Assembly (NCBI RefSeq): GCF_037975445.1
Contig: NZ_CP150254.1
Location: forward strand, 5,268,001-5,332,000
DNA length: 64,000 nucleotides
From: Peribacillus sp. FSL P2-0133
GTDB lineage: Bacteria > Bacillota > Bacilli > Bacillales > DSM-1321
Direction of reading: 5' to 3'
Shown: positions 1 through 8,699 of the stretch, one piece after another
Numbering within the stretch: the stretch's first letter is position 1
Layout of the letters: each line of letters opens with the position of its first letter
Made by a program: the position numbers and the translations under genes
Notes under the pieces: model-generated
What the model saw: the letters and a program-made list of their open reading frames with translations, nothing else
Databases searched by the model: none
What the model was told of the DNA's origin: nothing

Positions 1-1157
1 ACCGTTTTGATTTCACCGTCAGTTAGCTTCACTTCATTTTGATCAATATATTGCTTTAACGTCTTTTCAACATCGGCCCCTTTGACGATGGCATCCGCCA
101 TGAAGTCAGGGGTGCGTTTGGCTGCCTTGATCGGTTCACCATACCAGTTATATATTCCTTTTGCCCCGATCGAGAATCCTCCTGTAGAGTGATCCGCAGT
201 AGCCACCACTAAGGTATGTTTGTCTTTCTTCGCAAATTCAATGGCCGCTTTGTATGCTTTTTCAAAGTCTTCCATTTCACTCATTGCACCTACGATATCA
301 TTATCATGTCCGGCCCAATCGACCTGGCTTCCCTCGACCATAAGGAAGAATCCATCTTTGTCTTTATTCAAGCGCTGGATCGCCGAACTTGTCATGTCTG
401 ACAAAGAAGGCGTTTCACTTGGGCGGTCAATCATTTTCGGAAGTCCCTCAGAAGCGAATAAACCAAGGACCTGTTCATTTTTATCCTTAAGCATTTGATT
501 TTTATCAGTCACATAACTGTAACCGTCTTTTTCGAAGGCTTTCGTCAAATTGACATCAGGCCGGACAAAATTGGACTTCCCACCGCCCAATAGGACGTCA
601 ATTTTATGTTTTCCCTTGATTAAGTCATTATAATAATCGTCTGCGATTGAATTCATGTTTTTCCGATTTTCATCATGGGCGCCAAAAGATGCAGGTGTAG
701 CATGAGTGATTTCTGAAGTGGCAACCAATCCCGTCGCTTTTCCTTTTTCCTTTGCTGCTTCCAATACGGTTTTGACTTCAGATTTATCGTTATCCACTGC
801 AATCGCAGCGTTATAAGTCTTCACTCCGGAAGACATTGCCGTTGCAGCTGAAGCTGAATCCGTTATATTTTGTGCAGAGTCTTCTGGGTAAGTCATCTGC
901 TGGCCAACCAAGTATTTATCAAACTCTGTCCGTTCTGCCACCTTCGTACCAGGGTTATCTTTTAAATACCGGTAAGCGGAGGTATAGGAAACACCCATGC
1001 CGTCACCGATCAGGAAAATCACGTTCTTGATTTCCGGTTCTTTTTTTGTCTTATCCTTTGCCGAAACACGATCCGCAGCGGACCATGATAAACCTCCAAA
1101 TGCTAATGCAGAAGCCAGTGTGATGGGCAATACCTTTTTACTCCATGTGCGATTCAA
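1..1157 (-). CDS. Alkaline phosphatase (5' part; runs off the window)
   Basis: Secreted alkaline phosphatase that releases phosphate from organic monoesters outside the cell. About 385 residues are present; the C-terminal end lies beyond the left edge. Reading from the start there is a basic N-terminus, a hydrophobic signal segment ending near an AxA-like site (residues 1-35), the metal-binding stretch IFLIGDGMG, the active-site serine in DSASAAT, and metal motifs EGSQVDWAGHDND and TADHSTGG. This matches the PhoA/PhoB class. I chose a TTG start (1157-1155) because GGGAGG lies eight bases upstream; no better ATG is in frame. The upstream region carries a PhoP-box array, so induction by phosphate starvation is likely. 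The family is certain, the paralogue name is not. Confidence 0.93.
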   Translation of the reverse strand, partial: MNRTWSKKVLPITLASALAFGGLSWSAADRVSAKDKTKKEPEIKNVIFLIGDGMGVSYTSAYRYLKDNPGTKVAERTEFDKYLVGQQMTYPEDSAQNITDSASAATAMSSGVKTYNAAIAVDNDKSEVKTVLEAAKEKGKATGLVATSEITHATPASFGAHDENRKNMNSIADDYYNDLIKGKHKIDVLLGGGKSNFVRPDVNLTKAFEKDGYSYVTDKNQMLKDKNEQVLGLFASEGLPKMIDRPSETPSLSDMTSSAIQRLNKDKDGFFLMVEGSQVDWAGHDNDIVGAMSEMEDFEKAYKAAIEFAKKDKHTLVVATADHSTGGFSIGAKGIYNWYGEPIKAAKRTPDFMADAIVKGADVEKTLKQYIDQNEVKLTDGEIKT

Positions 1158-1194
1158 ATGAATAGCCTCCCTTTAATGTTTTCTATTTAATTAA

Positions 1195-1259
1195 ACTATA
1201 GGTGAAGAAGATGAACTCAATGTCAAGGCAATGTAAAAATGCAGCAGGATAATTGTTAA
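1195..1259 (-). promoter_or_regulatory. PhoP-box array and promoter of the alkaline phosphatase gene
   Basis: Read on the minus strand, TTAACA (1254-1259), TTTACA (1232-1237), TTGACA (1221-1226) and TTCATC (1210-1215) sit in strict 11-bp register, which is the TT(A/T/C)ACA-N5 direct-repeat pattern bound by PhoP in Bacillus. A TATAGT -10 element follows at 1195-1200 without a well-spaced -35, as is usual for PhoP-activated promoters. The assignment of function is inference from the pattern and the downstream gene. Confidence 0.72.
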
Positions 1260-1447
1260 GACAAAGTAAAGGAGACATGTCACGGAATTGCATGCCACTT
1301 TTATGAGGGATGTTGGTTGTTGGAGAAAAATCACCAGTAGTGGGGCATGTTACAGGGTTTAGCGGAGTTAACACCAGCGTGGGTAAGTGATCTTTCATTT
1401 AACTTCTTCAAATCAGGGTGATTTGAAAGTGCTAAAAAATTAATGGA

Positions 1448-1480
1448 CAAAAGAAAATAAAGCACCCTATCAGGATGCTT
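1448..1480 (-). terminator. Rho-independent terminator
   Basis: Imperfect hairpin with arms AAGCATCC and GGGTGCTT on the minus strand, followed by a T-rich tail (TATTTTCTTTT). It lies beyond a repeat element downstream of purT and may end read-through from that gene. Confidence 0.5.
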
Positions 1481-1496
1481 CAGAGTCAGACTGCCT

Positions 1497-1690
1497 ATCC
1501 CTACAGTTTATCCAGAAATCCGCTCTCTTTCCCCCGGCTGTCTGCCAAACCTCATCAAAGCAAGCGCGTTTGGAGTCTCGGCTAGCTAGCTATTCGCCAG
1601 AAGTGTCACAAATTTCTTCAATTTAATAGGAGTTTTATAAAAGAGTAAAAAACCATGGAATAAACTAGTCTTAAACAGTTCGGGATGAGA
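1497..1690 (-). repeat. Dispersed ~190-bp element, copy A
   Basis: Minus-strand copy of the element also found at 8700-8893 and 51781-51976. Shared landmarks are TTGAAGAAATTTG, GACACT-CTG-CGAATA, GCTAGCCGAGAC, GGCAGACAG and GAAAGAGAGCGGATTTCTG. This copy is the most divergent; its distal end runs into AAACTGTAGG followed by GGCAGTCTG, which looks like a collapsed version of the hairpin found beside copy C. The remaining 1158-1839 interval holds only the alkaline phosphatase promoter, this element, a fragment and a terminator; I see no gene. Confidence 0.75.
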
Positions 1691-1714
1691 CCAGCCTACA
1701 ATTTTTCTTTAGGG

Positions 1715-1751
1715 CGGAAAGCGAGTGCCGGGAGTGGAATCAACGTTTCAG
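1715..1751 (+). repeat. Fragment of the dispersed element (3' end)
   Basis: The stretch GCGGAAAGCGAGTGCC followed by GGAATCAAC matches the distal end of the ~190-bp element, in the orientation opposite to copy A next to it. Confidence 0.45.
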
Positions 1752-1839
1752 TTGACATTAAAGAAATCCGATCCCTTTCCGCCCCCCTTTGTCGACAAAA
1801 CTGAAGCTCTCCATTCAAAGGGCTTTTTGCACGATTACT

Positions 1840-2994
1840 TCATTCTACAACTAAACATTCCAAAGCACGGGCCGCATTCACTCTCGCCAACTCGATTGAA
1901 TCGGCAGTCGACAGGGCGACTGCGACCCTTCTACCTGCCTTTGTAACAGGTTTTCCGAAAAGACGCACTTGTGTATTAGGTAAAGCCAAAGCCTGTTCAA
2001 CACCGACTATAGAATATTCCGATAACTCATCCTGCGCTTTTAATGGACGGCTGGCACCTGGGCTGATCAGCTTGATTTCCGGGATGGGAAATCTTAGAAT
2101 CGCCCGAATATGCAGGGCAAACTCCGACAAATTCTGAGTCACTAAAGTCACTAGTCCCGTATCATGAGGACGTGGGGAAACTTCACTGAAATAGACTTTA
2201 TCCCCTGAAAGGAAAAGCTCAACCCCGAATAATCCGTACCCTCCAAGTTCATCCGTAATAGCATGGGCAATTCTTTTCGCTTCCATGATTTGCGCTTCTG
2301 TCATATTATGCGGCTGCCAGGATTCAATATAATCCCCGCCCTGCTGAATGTGACCGATTGGGGCACAAAACATGGTACCATTTATGGCCCGGACAGTAAG
2401 CAGCGTGATTTCCGAATCAAAACGGATAAATTCTTCAATGATCACCCGTCCATTTTGAACCCGGCCGCCTTCCATCGCGATCCTCCAGCAATCCTCCAGG
2501 TCACCTTCCGTGCGGCACACACTTTGCCCTTTACCTGAGGAACTCATCAGCGGTTTTACGACATTGGGAAATCCAACTTCCTTGGCAGCTTGGACAAATT
2601 CTTCATATGTATCGGCGAATTTGTAGGCTGCGGTCGGAATCTCCAGGGTTTCAGAAGCCAACCTCCTGATTCCTTCACGATCCATAGTCAATTTAGCCGC
2701 TCTTGCCGTCGGAATGACATGAAAGCCTTCCTCTTCCAATTTGATTAATTCAGATGTAGCGATGGCTTCGATTTCCGGTACAATCAAATCGGGTTGTTCT
2801 TTTTCCACAATTCCCCTTAGTTGTTCCGCATCCAGCATATCGATCACATAACTGCGATGAGCCACTTGCATGGCAGGTGCATGTTCATAGCGGTCTACAG
2901 CAACGGTCTCCACACCAAGTCTCTGTGCTTCAATTATGACCTCTTTCCCCAATTCACCCGAGCCCAATAATAAAATCTTTTTCGATTTATACAT
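1840..2994 (-). CDS. purT: Formate-dependent phosphoribosylglycinamide formyltransferase (GAR transformylase 2)
   Basis: Makes formyl-GAR from GAR, formate and ATP in purine synthesis; cytosolic. The 384 residues fit the family length. An N-terminal dinucleotide-like fold ([15 protein letters not shown], residues 5-19) precedes the ATP-grasp domain with the lysine/glycine loop [14 protein letters not shown] (about 145-160), [11 protein letters not shown], and the metal-binding stretch [25 protein letters not shown]. The start is preceded by a GGAGGAGGAG-type ribosome site. It stands alone rather than in the main pur operon, as in B. subtilis. A PurR-box-like sequence lies upstream. Family assignment is firm. 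Confidence 0.96.
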   Translation of the reverse strand: MYKSKKILLLGSGELGKEVIIEAQRLGVETVAVDRYEHAPAMQVAHRSYVIDMLDAEQLRGIVEKEQPDLIVPEIEAIATSELIKLEEEGFHVIPTARAAKLTMDREGIRRLASETLEIPTAAYKFADTYEEFVQAAKEVGFPNVVKPLMSSSGKGQSVCRTEGDLEDCWRIAMEGGRVQNGRVIIEEFIRFDSEITLLTVRAINGTMFCAPIGHIQQGGDYIESWQPHNMTEAQIMEAKRIAHAITDELGGYGLFGVELFLSGDKVYFSEVSPRPHDTGLVTLVTQNLSEFALHIRAILRFPIPEIKLISPGASRPLKAQDELSEYSIVGVEQALALPNTQVRLFGKPVTKAGRRVAVALSTADSIELARVNAARALECLVVE

Positions 2995-3029
2995 TCAGTC
3001 TCTCCTCCTCCATATCCTCAAAATCATTA

Positions 3030-3069
3030 TATACGAACTATAAATGAATAAACATAAATATTTATTCGT
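3030..3069. promoter_or_regulatory. Possible PurR boxes upstream of purT
   Basis: ATATACGAACTAT at about 3030-3041 agrees with the Bacillus PurBox (AWWWCCGAACWWT) at all but one position, and an inverted, weaker ATTCG lies at 3064-3068. The gap between the two CGAA cores is 25 bp, longer than the usual 16-17, so this is a tentative call. Confidence 0.3.
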
Positions 3070-3137
3070 ATTTTCATTTAAAATGCACCAAAAACATTAA
3101 ACAAACGTATTTCATTTAAGTTTTTTTAAATACACAC

Positions 3138-3241
3138 TTGACAAATAGGAATAATAAGCATTATGCTAGATGAAAATATATACGCTGACCAGTTCACTGG
3201 AGGCTCCCTATTCAACATGAGTAGGGAGCCTTTTCGTTTTT
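3138..3241 (+). promoter_or_regulatory. Promoter, structured leader and attenuator-like terminator
   Basis: TTGACA (3138-3143) and TATGCT (3162-3167), 18 bp apart, form a sigma-A type promoter. The leader then has a small hairpin CCAG-TTCA-CTGG (3189-3200) and directly after it a strong terminator hairpin, GGCTCCCTA (3202-3210) with TAGGGAGCC (3222-3230), and a T-rich tail to 3241. The ribosome site of the next gene follows 10 bases later. A terminator between promoter and gene suggests attenuation; the ligand or effector cannot be read from the sequence. Confidence 0.6.
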
Positions 3242-3264
3242 ATCAATAAGGGAGGAAATACACT

Positions 3265-3591
3265 ATGCAAAAGGAATTGGTAAGGCCCATTTTCCCTATT
3301 TTGAATGAGAAGAAAAATGGCCGCTTTGAGGATATGAAGTACATCAATCTGCCTGACAGATTATTCTTCGAATGGTGCCGGCAGCAATATGCCCTGAATA
3401 GAGGGGTTTACAATGCAATCGATAATTGGTTCTATCAATATGGCATTGACCATATACTTTACCGAAGGATCAACCTATTAGCCTTTTTGGAATTTGCTGC
3501 TCCCCCGGCACAAGCAGCCGGAAAGACAAAGTTCATTAAATTTGGCAGTGGCGGACTAACAAAAAAGCTGCAGGAGTTCATTGCAGATTAA
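3265..3591 (+). CDS. Hypothetical protein, 108 aa
   Basis: I do not recognise this protein. It is soluble-looking, without signal peptide or membrane segments. The first half is rich in aromatic and basic residues (RLFFEWCRQQY, IDNWFYQYGIDHILYRR); the last third is small and flexible (PPAQAAGKTKF, GSGGLTKK). GGGAGG sits nine bases before the ATG, and the gene has its own promoter and a leader with a terminator hairpin, which argues that it is real and regulated at transcription elongation. It is monocistronic. No function is proposed. Confidence 0.7.
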   Translation: MQKELVRPIFPILNEKKNGRFEDMKYINLPDRLFFEWCRQQYALNRGVYNAIDNWFYQYGIDHILYRRINLLAFLEFAAPPAQAAGKTKFIKFGSGGLTKKLQEFIAD

Positions 3592-3694
3592 CCTGAATCT
3601 TATAGTGCCCTTATCAGTAATACGCCCATTCTCATCCTACTGGTAAGGGACACTTATGCGAATGTCGAAATTTGCATTACGATTATTTTTGAAA

Positions 3695-3709
3695 ATGTAA
3701 GCGCTTTCT
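3695..3709 (+). promoter_or_regulatory. cre site (CcpA operator), perfect consensus match
   Basis: ATGTAAGCGCTTTCT fits the catabolite-responsive element WTGNAANCGNWNNCW at every defined position. It lies just before a degenerate open frame (3716-3817) and far from any intact gene start, so its present target is unclear. Confidence 0.6.
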
Positions 3710-3715
3710 ATTATA

Positions 3716-3817
3716 ATGAAATTAGGTTGGATGGCATGCGTGGCCGTCACAGTATTTGGCGTAGGTGGGGCCAATACTAGCGTTAAGGAAGTCAAACTTC
3801 TTACCGTAAAACTTTAG
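3716..3817 (+). pseudogene. Short signal-peptide-like stub behind a cre site, probably a gene remnant
   Basis: A 33-codon frame starting MKLGWMACVAVTVFGVGG looks like the hydrophobic N-terminus of an exported protein, then ends after about 15 polar residues. There is no ribosome binding site before the ATG. A perfect cre site lies seven bases upstream. I read this as the leftover 5' end of a catabolite-controlled exported protein, but it could also be chance. The rest of the 3592-4029 gap holds only two terminator-type hairpins and a possible structured RNA. Confidence 0.3.
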
Positions 3818-3830
3818 AATTCCTTTTGTT

Positions 3831-3945
3831 AAGGGCTGCAATATTACTGGGACATGGAGAATGTCCGTTAATTTCAGGCTAAAAAGCGTGTCATTCATGC
3901 AATCGATAAGTAAAGCATGACTTTACTTATTTTTTGCAGCAGCCC
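3831..3945 (+). other. Candidate structured RNA with terminator
   Basis: GGGCTGC (3833-3839) can pair with GCAGCCC (3939-3945), enclosing a hairpin GGACAT/ATGTCC (3850-3866) and a terminator hairpin AAGTAAAG/CTTTACTT (3908-3928) followed by six T residues. The outer pairing runs across the T tract, so pairing and termination would compete. No protein is encoded here. This is structure seen by eye only. Confidence 0.25.
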
Positions 3946-3977
3946 TCATCGTTTCAAGTCTAATAGTTTATAAGACT

Positions 3978-4015
3978 AAAAAGCTCTTCCCCATGGTAAC
4001 GGAGTTGAGCTTTTT
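3978..4015. terminator. Bidirectional terminator
   Basis: AAAAAGCTC (3978-3986) and GAGCTTTTT (4007-4015) form a hairpin with A/T tracts on both sides. It ends the minus-strand peptidase gene that stops at 4030. Confidence 0.75.
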
Positions 4016-4029
4016 CATTTGGTCAAAAT

Positions 4030-5223
4030 TCACATATATAACCCTGCCAAGAAAATTCCAAGCGACTTCTGATAAATCTCATCGAACTGTGATATAGGGA
4101 GGGGATTCGTTCCTTTGCCCAGCTCCACGGTAAACCCCGGCCTGCGCCAATCCTGAATGAACCAATCCTTATACCCTGCGTAACTATTGGCGGATTTTAC
4201 AGGCTCATATCCACTGACCCTCGCAAACTCATTGACTATCGTTTCCGACTCGGGCGGTTCCAAACCTTCAAACCCCCAATAAATGACTTCTCCCTGGGTA
4301 TGGAACGCAAGGACTTTGCCAAAATCACGTTTTCTTGTCAACTCTGACATTGCAATGGCCTCTGGCTGTGTAAGCGGCCCTTCCCCGGAATAATTTGCCG
4401 GACCTGGCTCCGTTACATTATTGCGTTCTTTTTCCAGTTCCCATTTGGCGGGAAATTGATCATTCAGATCCACCCCGTTAATATTTGCCTTCCAGCCAGA
4501 GAAGTCTTCGCTTCCATTATTCCATTCCACGAGCCGTCGCCTCAATGACTCATCTGCAGGAGGGCCTTTAAGAACCAACTCCACTCCGTCCGGATTCACC
4601 ATTGGGACGATCGACAGCATCGTCTGTTGATAAAAGGGAAACAGAGATAGACCGCGGATGTCTGCCTGATTCGTGATCGCGAGTAAATAATCATTTAAAA
4701 AGGTCATGATCACAGGCGTCGTTATCCACTCATTCGCATGAAAGGAACCATTATAGTGAACTCGTTTGTTACCATTTCCAATCAGCACTTCAGGGATATC
4801 CCTTTCAAGCACAGAGTCTCCGATCGGGGAGGTTTTAATAAATGGATAGATAGTTTTCAACCGTCTTACATCGGTCATCATTGTCTCATAATCATATTCC
4901 CGGTTTCCTTGAATTAGCCTCCAAGTAATCCTTAATGGCACAGAAATTGTCTGACCAACTTGCAGGGCATTCGGGTTGAGATTGGGATTAACCAAAAATA
5001 GGGCATCCAATGAAAGATTACGTGACCTGGCAATTGCCCATAACGAATCACCTTGTTTAATATTATAACTGGTCGTCGTAAAGCCAGGAATTTTGATTTG
5101 TTGGCCAATCATAAGTGCAAGTGGATCAATCCCACTATTGGAATCAATAATAAGTTGGTAATTCACCTTGAATAATTGGCTATAATACCACAAGGAATCA
5201 TTTTGCCGCACAAAAACGTCCAT
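4030..5223 (-). CDS. yqgT: Gamma-D-glutamyl-L-diamino acid endopeptidase I-like, LysM + M14 peptidase
   Basis: Cell-wall peptide hydrolase that cuts gamma-D-Glu-(L)-diamino acid bonds in peptidoglycan fragments. The 397-residue protein has two LysM domains (about 1-48 and 52-98) that bind glycan, then a zinc carboxypeptidase M14 domain (about 108-395). Zinc ligands are seen in HYNGSFHANEW (HxxE) and VLAFHTQGE, and the catalytic Glu in FTVELGKG. I start at the ATG at 5223 because AGGAGG lies seven bases upstream; an in-frame ATG 21 bases earlier would overlap that site. There is no signal peptide, which fits a spore or mother-cell enzyme such as Lysinibacillus sphaericus endopeptidase I; YqgT is the B. 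subtilis relative. Monocistronic with a terminator. Confidence 0.88.
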   Translation of the reverse strand: MDVFVRQNDSLWYYSQLFKVNYQLIIDSNSGIDPLALMIGQQIKIPGFTTTSYNIKQGDSLWAIARSRNLSLDALFLVNPNLNPNALQVGQTISVPLRITWRLIQGNREYDYETMMTDVRRLKTIYPFIKTSPIGDSVLERDIPEVLIGNGNKRVHYNGSFHANEWITTPVIMTFLNDYLLAITNQADIRGLSLFPFYQQTMLSIVPMVNPDGVELVLKGPPADESLRRRLVEWNNGSEDFSGWKANINGVDLNDQFPAKWELEKERNNVTEPGPANYSGEGPLTQPEAIAMSELTRKRDFGKVLAFHTQGEVIYWGFEGLEPPESETIVNEFARVSGYEPVKSANSYAGYKDWFIQDWRRPGFTVELGKGTNPLPISQFDEIYQKSLGIFLAGLYM

Positions 5224-5261
5224 ACTGCACCTCCTCTTAACCAAATGTATGCTGATTCGAT

Positions 5262-5435
5262 TTAATTATTGCTTTGACATTGTTCTGCTCCTGACTGAAA
5301 TCTTCGAGCAATTTGCTTTTCATCAATTAAGAAAATGCCAAGCTCCATTCCCTCCCCATCCAACCTTTTAAGTGAGAGCTGGATTTTCTTGTAAATTGGA
5401 CTACCAACTAAAACCCGATTCTTATTACTAGTCAT
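5262..5435 (-). CDS. Hypothetical small protein, 57 aa
   Basis: Not recognised. A small basic protein with a likely beta-strand stretch (KIQLSLKRLDGEGMELGIFLIDEK) and a polar tail. I prefer the ATG at 5435, which has AAAGGGTGG five bases upstream, over the ATG nine bases earlier. It ends 38 bases before the LysM/M14 peptidase start and could be co-transcribed with it. No signal peptide or membrane segment. It may be a real small gene or a chance frame. Confidence 0.45.
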   Translation of the reverse strand: MTSNKNRVLVGSPIYKKIQLSLKRLDGEGMELGIFLIDEKQIARRFQSGAEQCQSNN

Positions 5436-5575
5436 TAATTCCACCCTTTACCGAATCTAAGTAACTGGCCCCCAATTAATCTGACAGCATGACTTCCTTA
5501 CAAACATTTATAACTATATATTCTTACCGAACTTGTCGGGTGTCATTTATATAACGGAGCCCTCCATAAACAAAC

Positions 5576-5611
5576 AAAACAGGCACCCATTCATGAATGG
5601 ATGCCTGTTTT
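5576..5611 (-). terminator. Terminator of the catalase gene
   Basis: Long hairpin: AAAACAGGCA (5576-5585) pairs with TGCCTGTTTT (5602-5611), and the loop is itself nearly palindromic (CCATTCATGAATGG). It lies 18 bases after the catalase stop codon. Confidence 0.8.
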
Positions 5612-5629
5612 CATTTAATAGATTGGTAG

Positions 5630-7093
5630 TTACATATTTTGCGCTTCTTGCGGTACGGGCAAACCTAAACCTTCGGCTATGCGCGTTCCGTATTCCGGAT
5701 CGGCTTTGTAAAAATGTCCGATTTGACGAAGCTTGATTTCTTCCAATTCCACAGGTTTCATTGCGCCCACGATCGTGTCAACAAGGCGAATTTTCTCTTC
5801 GGCACTTAATAGACGGTATAAGTCACCTGCTTGAGTGTAGTGATCATCACTATTATGACCGACTTGTGCAGCTTTCCCAGTCACCTCGAAAGGAGTGACT
5901 TTATTTTCCGTTGTTTCGGCAGGGCCGTCAAAACTATTCGGCTCATAATAAACAGATCCCTTACCATTGTCATCTGCACGCATGAAGCCATCACGCTGAT
6001 AGTTGTTCGCCTCCACTTTCGGACGGTTCACCGGAAGCTGGTTATGATTCGAGCCCACACGGTAACGGTGTGCATCTCCATATGCGAATAGGCGTCCTTG
6101 AAGCATCTTGTCTGGGGAAGCTTCAATTCCCGGTACGAATGTTCCCGGTGAGAACGTGGCTTGCTCTACTTCAGCAAAGTAGTTTTCAGGATTTCTGTTC
6201 AATACCATGCGACCAAGCTCGATCAGTGGATAATCTTTTTGAGACCATACCTTCGTCACATCGAATGGATCGAAACGGTATGTATCCGCATCTTCCAGAG
6301 GCATGATCTGAACATATAATTTCCATGCAGGGAAGTCCCCTTTTTCAATGGCATTGAAAAGATCTTCCGTATGATAATCAGGGTTTTCACCTGCTAATTT
6401 TGCAGCTAGATCCACATCAAGGTTTTTGATGCCCTGTTCTGTTTTGAAGTGGTATTTCACCCAAACGCCTTTTCCTTCAGCATTCACCCATTTAAATGTG
6501 TGGCTTCCGAAACCATGTGTATGACGAAGTGTAGCAGGAATGCCCCGATCGGACATCAGGATCGTCACTTGGTGCAGAGATTCCGGTGAATGTGACCAGA
6601 AATCCCAAACAGCCGTAGGGTTTTTCAAATGTGTTCTAGGATCTCTTTTTTGTGTATGGATGAAGTCGGGGAATTTAATCGCATCGCGAATAAAGAATAC
6701 AGGCGTATTATTACCGACGATATCGTAGTTTCCTTCTTCCGTGTAGAATTTAACAGCAAATCCACGCGGGTCTCGGACTGTATCAGCAGAACCCAATTCT
6801 CCTGCAACTGTGGAGAAACGGATAAAAAGATCTGTCTTCTTGCCCACACCATTGAAAAGTTTAGCTTTCGTGTACTGAGAAAGGTCGTTCGTTACTTCGA
6901 AAGTTCCGAATGCACCGGCCCCCTTCGCATGAACTACACGTTCAGGCACACGTTCACGGTTGAAGTGGGCTAGTTTCTCCAATAAGTGTACATCCTGAAT
7001 GAGTACCGGGCCGCGTTCGCCGGCAGTAATCGAGTTTTGATTATCTCCTACTGGCGCTCCCCAGCTTGTAGTAAGGTTTTTCTTATTCGACAT
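5630..7093 (-). CDS. katA: Catalase (heme, small-subunit)
   Basis: Breaks down hydrogen peroxide in the cytosol. At 487 residues it is a clade-3, small-subunit heme catalase. Visible landmarks are the active-site His in [12 protein letters not shown] (His55), the Asn in [12 protein letters not shown], the signature [12 protein letters not shown], and the heme-ligand Tyr in [12 protein letters not shown]. The start ATG has AAAGGTGG seven bases upstream. A near-perfect PerR box lies about 70 bases before the start, so peroxide induction through PerR is expected, as for B. subtilis KatA. It is monocistronic with a strong terminator. A second, manganese-type catalase in this window (45.2 kb) is broken, leaving this as the only intact catalase seen here. 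Confidence 0.96.
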   Translation of the reverse strand: MSNKKNLTTSWGAPVGDNQNSITAGERGPVLIQDVHLLEKLAHFNRERVPERVVHAKGAGAFGTFEVTNDLSQYTKAKLFNGVGKKTDLFIRFSTVAGELGSADTVRDPRGFAVKFYTEEGNYDIVGNNTPVFFIRDAIKFPDFIHTQKRDPRTHLKNPTAVWDFWSHSPESLHQVTILMSDRGIPATLRHTHGFGSHTFKWVNAEGKGVWVKYHFKTEQGIKNLDVDLAAKLAGENPDYHTEDLFNAIEKGDFPAWKLYVQIMPLEDADTYRFDPFDVTKVWSQKDYPLIELGRMVLNRNPENYFAEVEQATFSPGTFVPGIEASPDKMLQGRLFAYGDAHRYRVGSNHNQLPVNRPKVEANNYQRDGFMRADDNGKGSVYYEPNSFDGPAETTENKVTPFEVTGKAAQVGHNSDDHYTQAGDLYRLLSAEEKIRLVDTIVGAMKPVELEEIKLRQIGHFYKADPEYGTRIAEGLGLPVPQEAQNM

Positions 7094-7164
7094 AATTGAA
7101 CCACCTTTTCATTAATATTTATGTATATAATGATAAAGCTTCTTAGAAAAAAATCAATACTTAT

Positions 7165-7179
7165 TTATAATAATTTTAA
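7165..7179. promoter_or_regulatory. PerR box upstream of the catalase gene
   Basis: TTATAATAATTTTAA differs from the PerR consensus TTATAATNATTATAA at one position. It lies between 72 and 86 bases upstream of the catalase start, where repression would act. Confidence 0.72.
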
Positions 7180-7697
7180 TATAATAATCAATTCATTATT
7201 TTTTCGTTGATGATATGACTTCACCTCCAACCGTAATATGGAGAATTCAAAATCTATAAACGTTGACGGAACAAATTATAGGCATAATAGAATTCCTAAT
7301 AATGGTATACGACCTTCATAACCAATAATCCTTCATGACAAGTGATTTTATCATTTCTCCTACCAATGGGTTAGTAATCGAGAATGATAACGAATATTCA
7401 TAGATACTTTGCGCTAACTTTACCTATTTCCTTCTATTTATCTTATAACAAACCGAAATGATCTCCTGTGACTTTGTTCACTACATCAGGCTTTATTTAC
7501 ATGACGAATAGAAGGAGGCATAGAAACTGACTTTTGTGAACCTTATCTTCAGCAGAACTATTCATAAACGGACTGAAACAAAAGGCCTTCACCCTTATTT
7601 TGCTGGAGAAATTGTAAACATACTGGTTTGTGTTCGTATAGAAAATAAGATACTATTACGTTAAAATGACCGTCCAATAAGAGTAAGGGTGATATAT
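7180..7697. other. Gene-free gap between catalase and TetR genes
   Basis: AT-rich sequence without an open frame that has both a ribosome site and plausible codon use. GAGAATGATAACGAATATTC near 7380 resembles half of a Fur or Zur box, but the match is too weak to call. The promoters of the flanking divergent genes must lie here. Confidence 0.5.
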
Positions 7698-8588
7698 ATG
7701 AATGAGCGCAAACAACTGGTAGTTAAATATGCACACCAATTATTTATTGAAAAGGGTTATCAAGCCACTTCCATTCAGGATATTTTAGATTATAGCGGCA
7801 TTTCAAAAGGAACATTTTATAACTATTTTTCTTCTAAAAGCGAATTGCTTAAGGCAGTTTTCCTAACTTCGCAAGAAAAATTCGAAAAAGAGCGGAATGA
7901 ATTGCTGATTGGGCAAAACCTTGCAGATATTGAAATATTCATCAAACAATCCGAATTACAAATGCACTCCAACAAAAACAATAAAATCTTTTTCTTATAT
8001 GAAGAAGTAATGATTTCAAATGATACCGAACTTAAGAACTTCATAACTCATGCTAAATTCCAGCATATCCATTGGCTATCAAAACGGTTTCTGGACATTT
8101 TCGGTGCTGATAAAAAACCTTATATTTTGGACTGTGCCATTCTCTACTCGGGGATGATGCATCAAACGATTCATTTTAATGCCTTGGCTAAAGAGCCCGA
8201 TTTCAACCCTACTGAAATTATCCGTTATTGTGTCGATAGGATTAAATCGATTTTCGAAGATGTCAGCACGTCAAAAGCACAGCTATTGGAACCCGATCTC
8301 ATCAAGCAATGGCTGCCTGAGTGCTTTCATACACAGCAGGATTTTCATACAGCACTCCTGCACTCTGCAAATGGCCTAAAAAAGATGATCTTGAGGCTAT
8401 GCCAAGATGATGAAGCGGAAAGGGTCAAAAACTTAAAATTGATTCACTTTATCCAAGAGGAATTATTACAAAACACTGAACCGCGAACCTTTCTCATCGA
8501 AAGTGCTCTGCTTTCCTTAAACACCAACCCAAAATTGAAAAACACATTGGAATTAAGTGAATTCGAAAGAATCATTGCCAACAACTAA
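7698..8588 (+). CDS. TetR/AcrR family transcriptional regulator, long form
   Basis: DNA-binding repressor. The N-terminal HTH covers about residues 1-55 (YAHQLFIEKGYQATSI, then YSGISKGTFYNYFSSKSEL), which is the classic TetR pattern with the YFSSK recognition-helix end. The 296-residue length exceeds the usual ~200; the extra ~100 residues form a second helical half. B. subtilis YuxN (about 290 residues) has this layout and is a possible orthologue. The ATG at 7698 has AAGGG eight bases upstream, better than an in-frame GTG nine bases earlier. The ligand and target are not shown by the context: neighbours are catalase (divergent) and a holin-like membrane protein. Confidence 0.88.
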   Translation: MNERKQLVVKYAHQLFIEKGYQATSIQDILDYSGISKGTFYNYFSSKSELLKAVFLTSQEKFEKERNELLIGQNLADIEIFIKQSELQMHSNKNNKIFFLYEEVMISNDTELKNFITHAKFQHIHWLSKRFLDIFGADKKPYILDCAILYSGMMHQTIHFNALAKEPDFNPTEIIRYCVDRIKSIFEDVSTSKAQLLEPDLIKQWLPECFHTQQDFHTALLHSANGLKKMILRLCQDDEAERVKNLKLIHFIQEELLQNTEPRTFLIESALLSLNTNPKLKNTLELSEFERIIANN

Positions 8589-8633
8589 ATAGAACCTAAT
8601 GGGTCCCATTTTGCAGACAAATGGGGGTCCTTT

Positions 8634-8676
8634 CGGCGGAAAGGTAGCGGATTTCTGAAATCAACTGGACCTTTTT
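8634..8676 (+). repeat. Partial copy of the dispersed element (3' end)
   Basis: Nearly identical over 40 bases to 8855-8895 in the adjacent copy B (GGCGGAAAG-AGCGGATTTCTG, then AAATCAACTGGACC). It looks like a local duplication of the end of the element. Confidence 0.65.
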
Positions 8677-8699
8677 AAATGAATAGACTGTAGCCGAAC

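Noticed and set aside
7380..7400. Fur box in the catalase-TetR gap
   Set aside because: Only one half of the palindrome matches and no iron gene is next to it.
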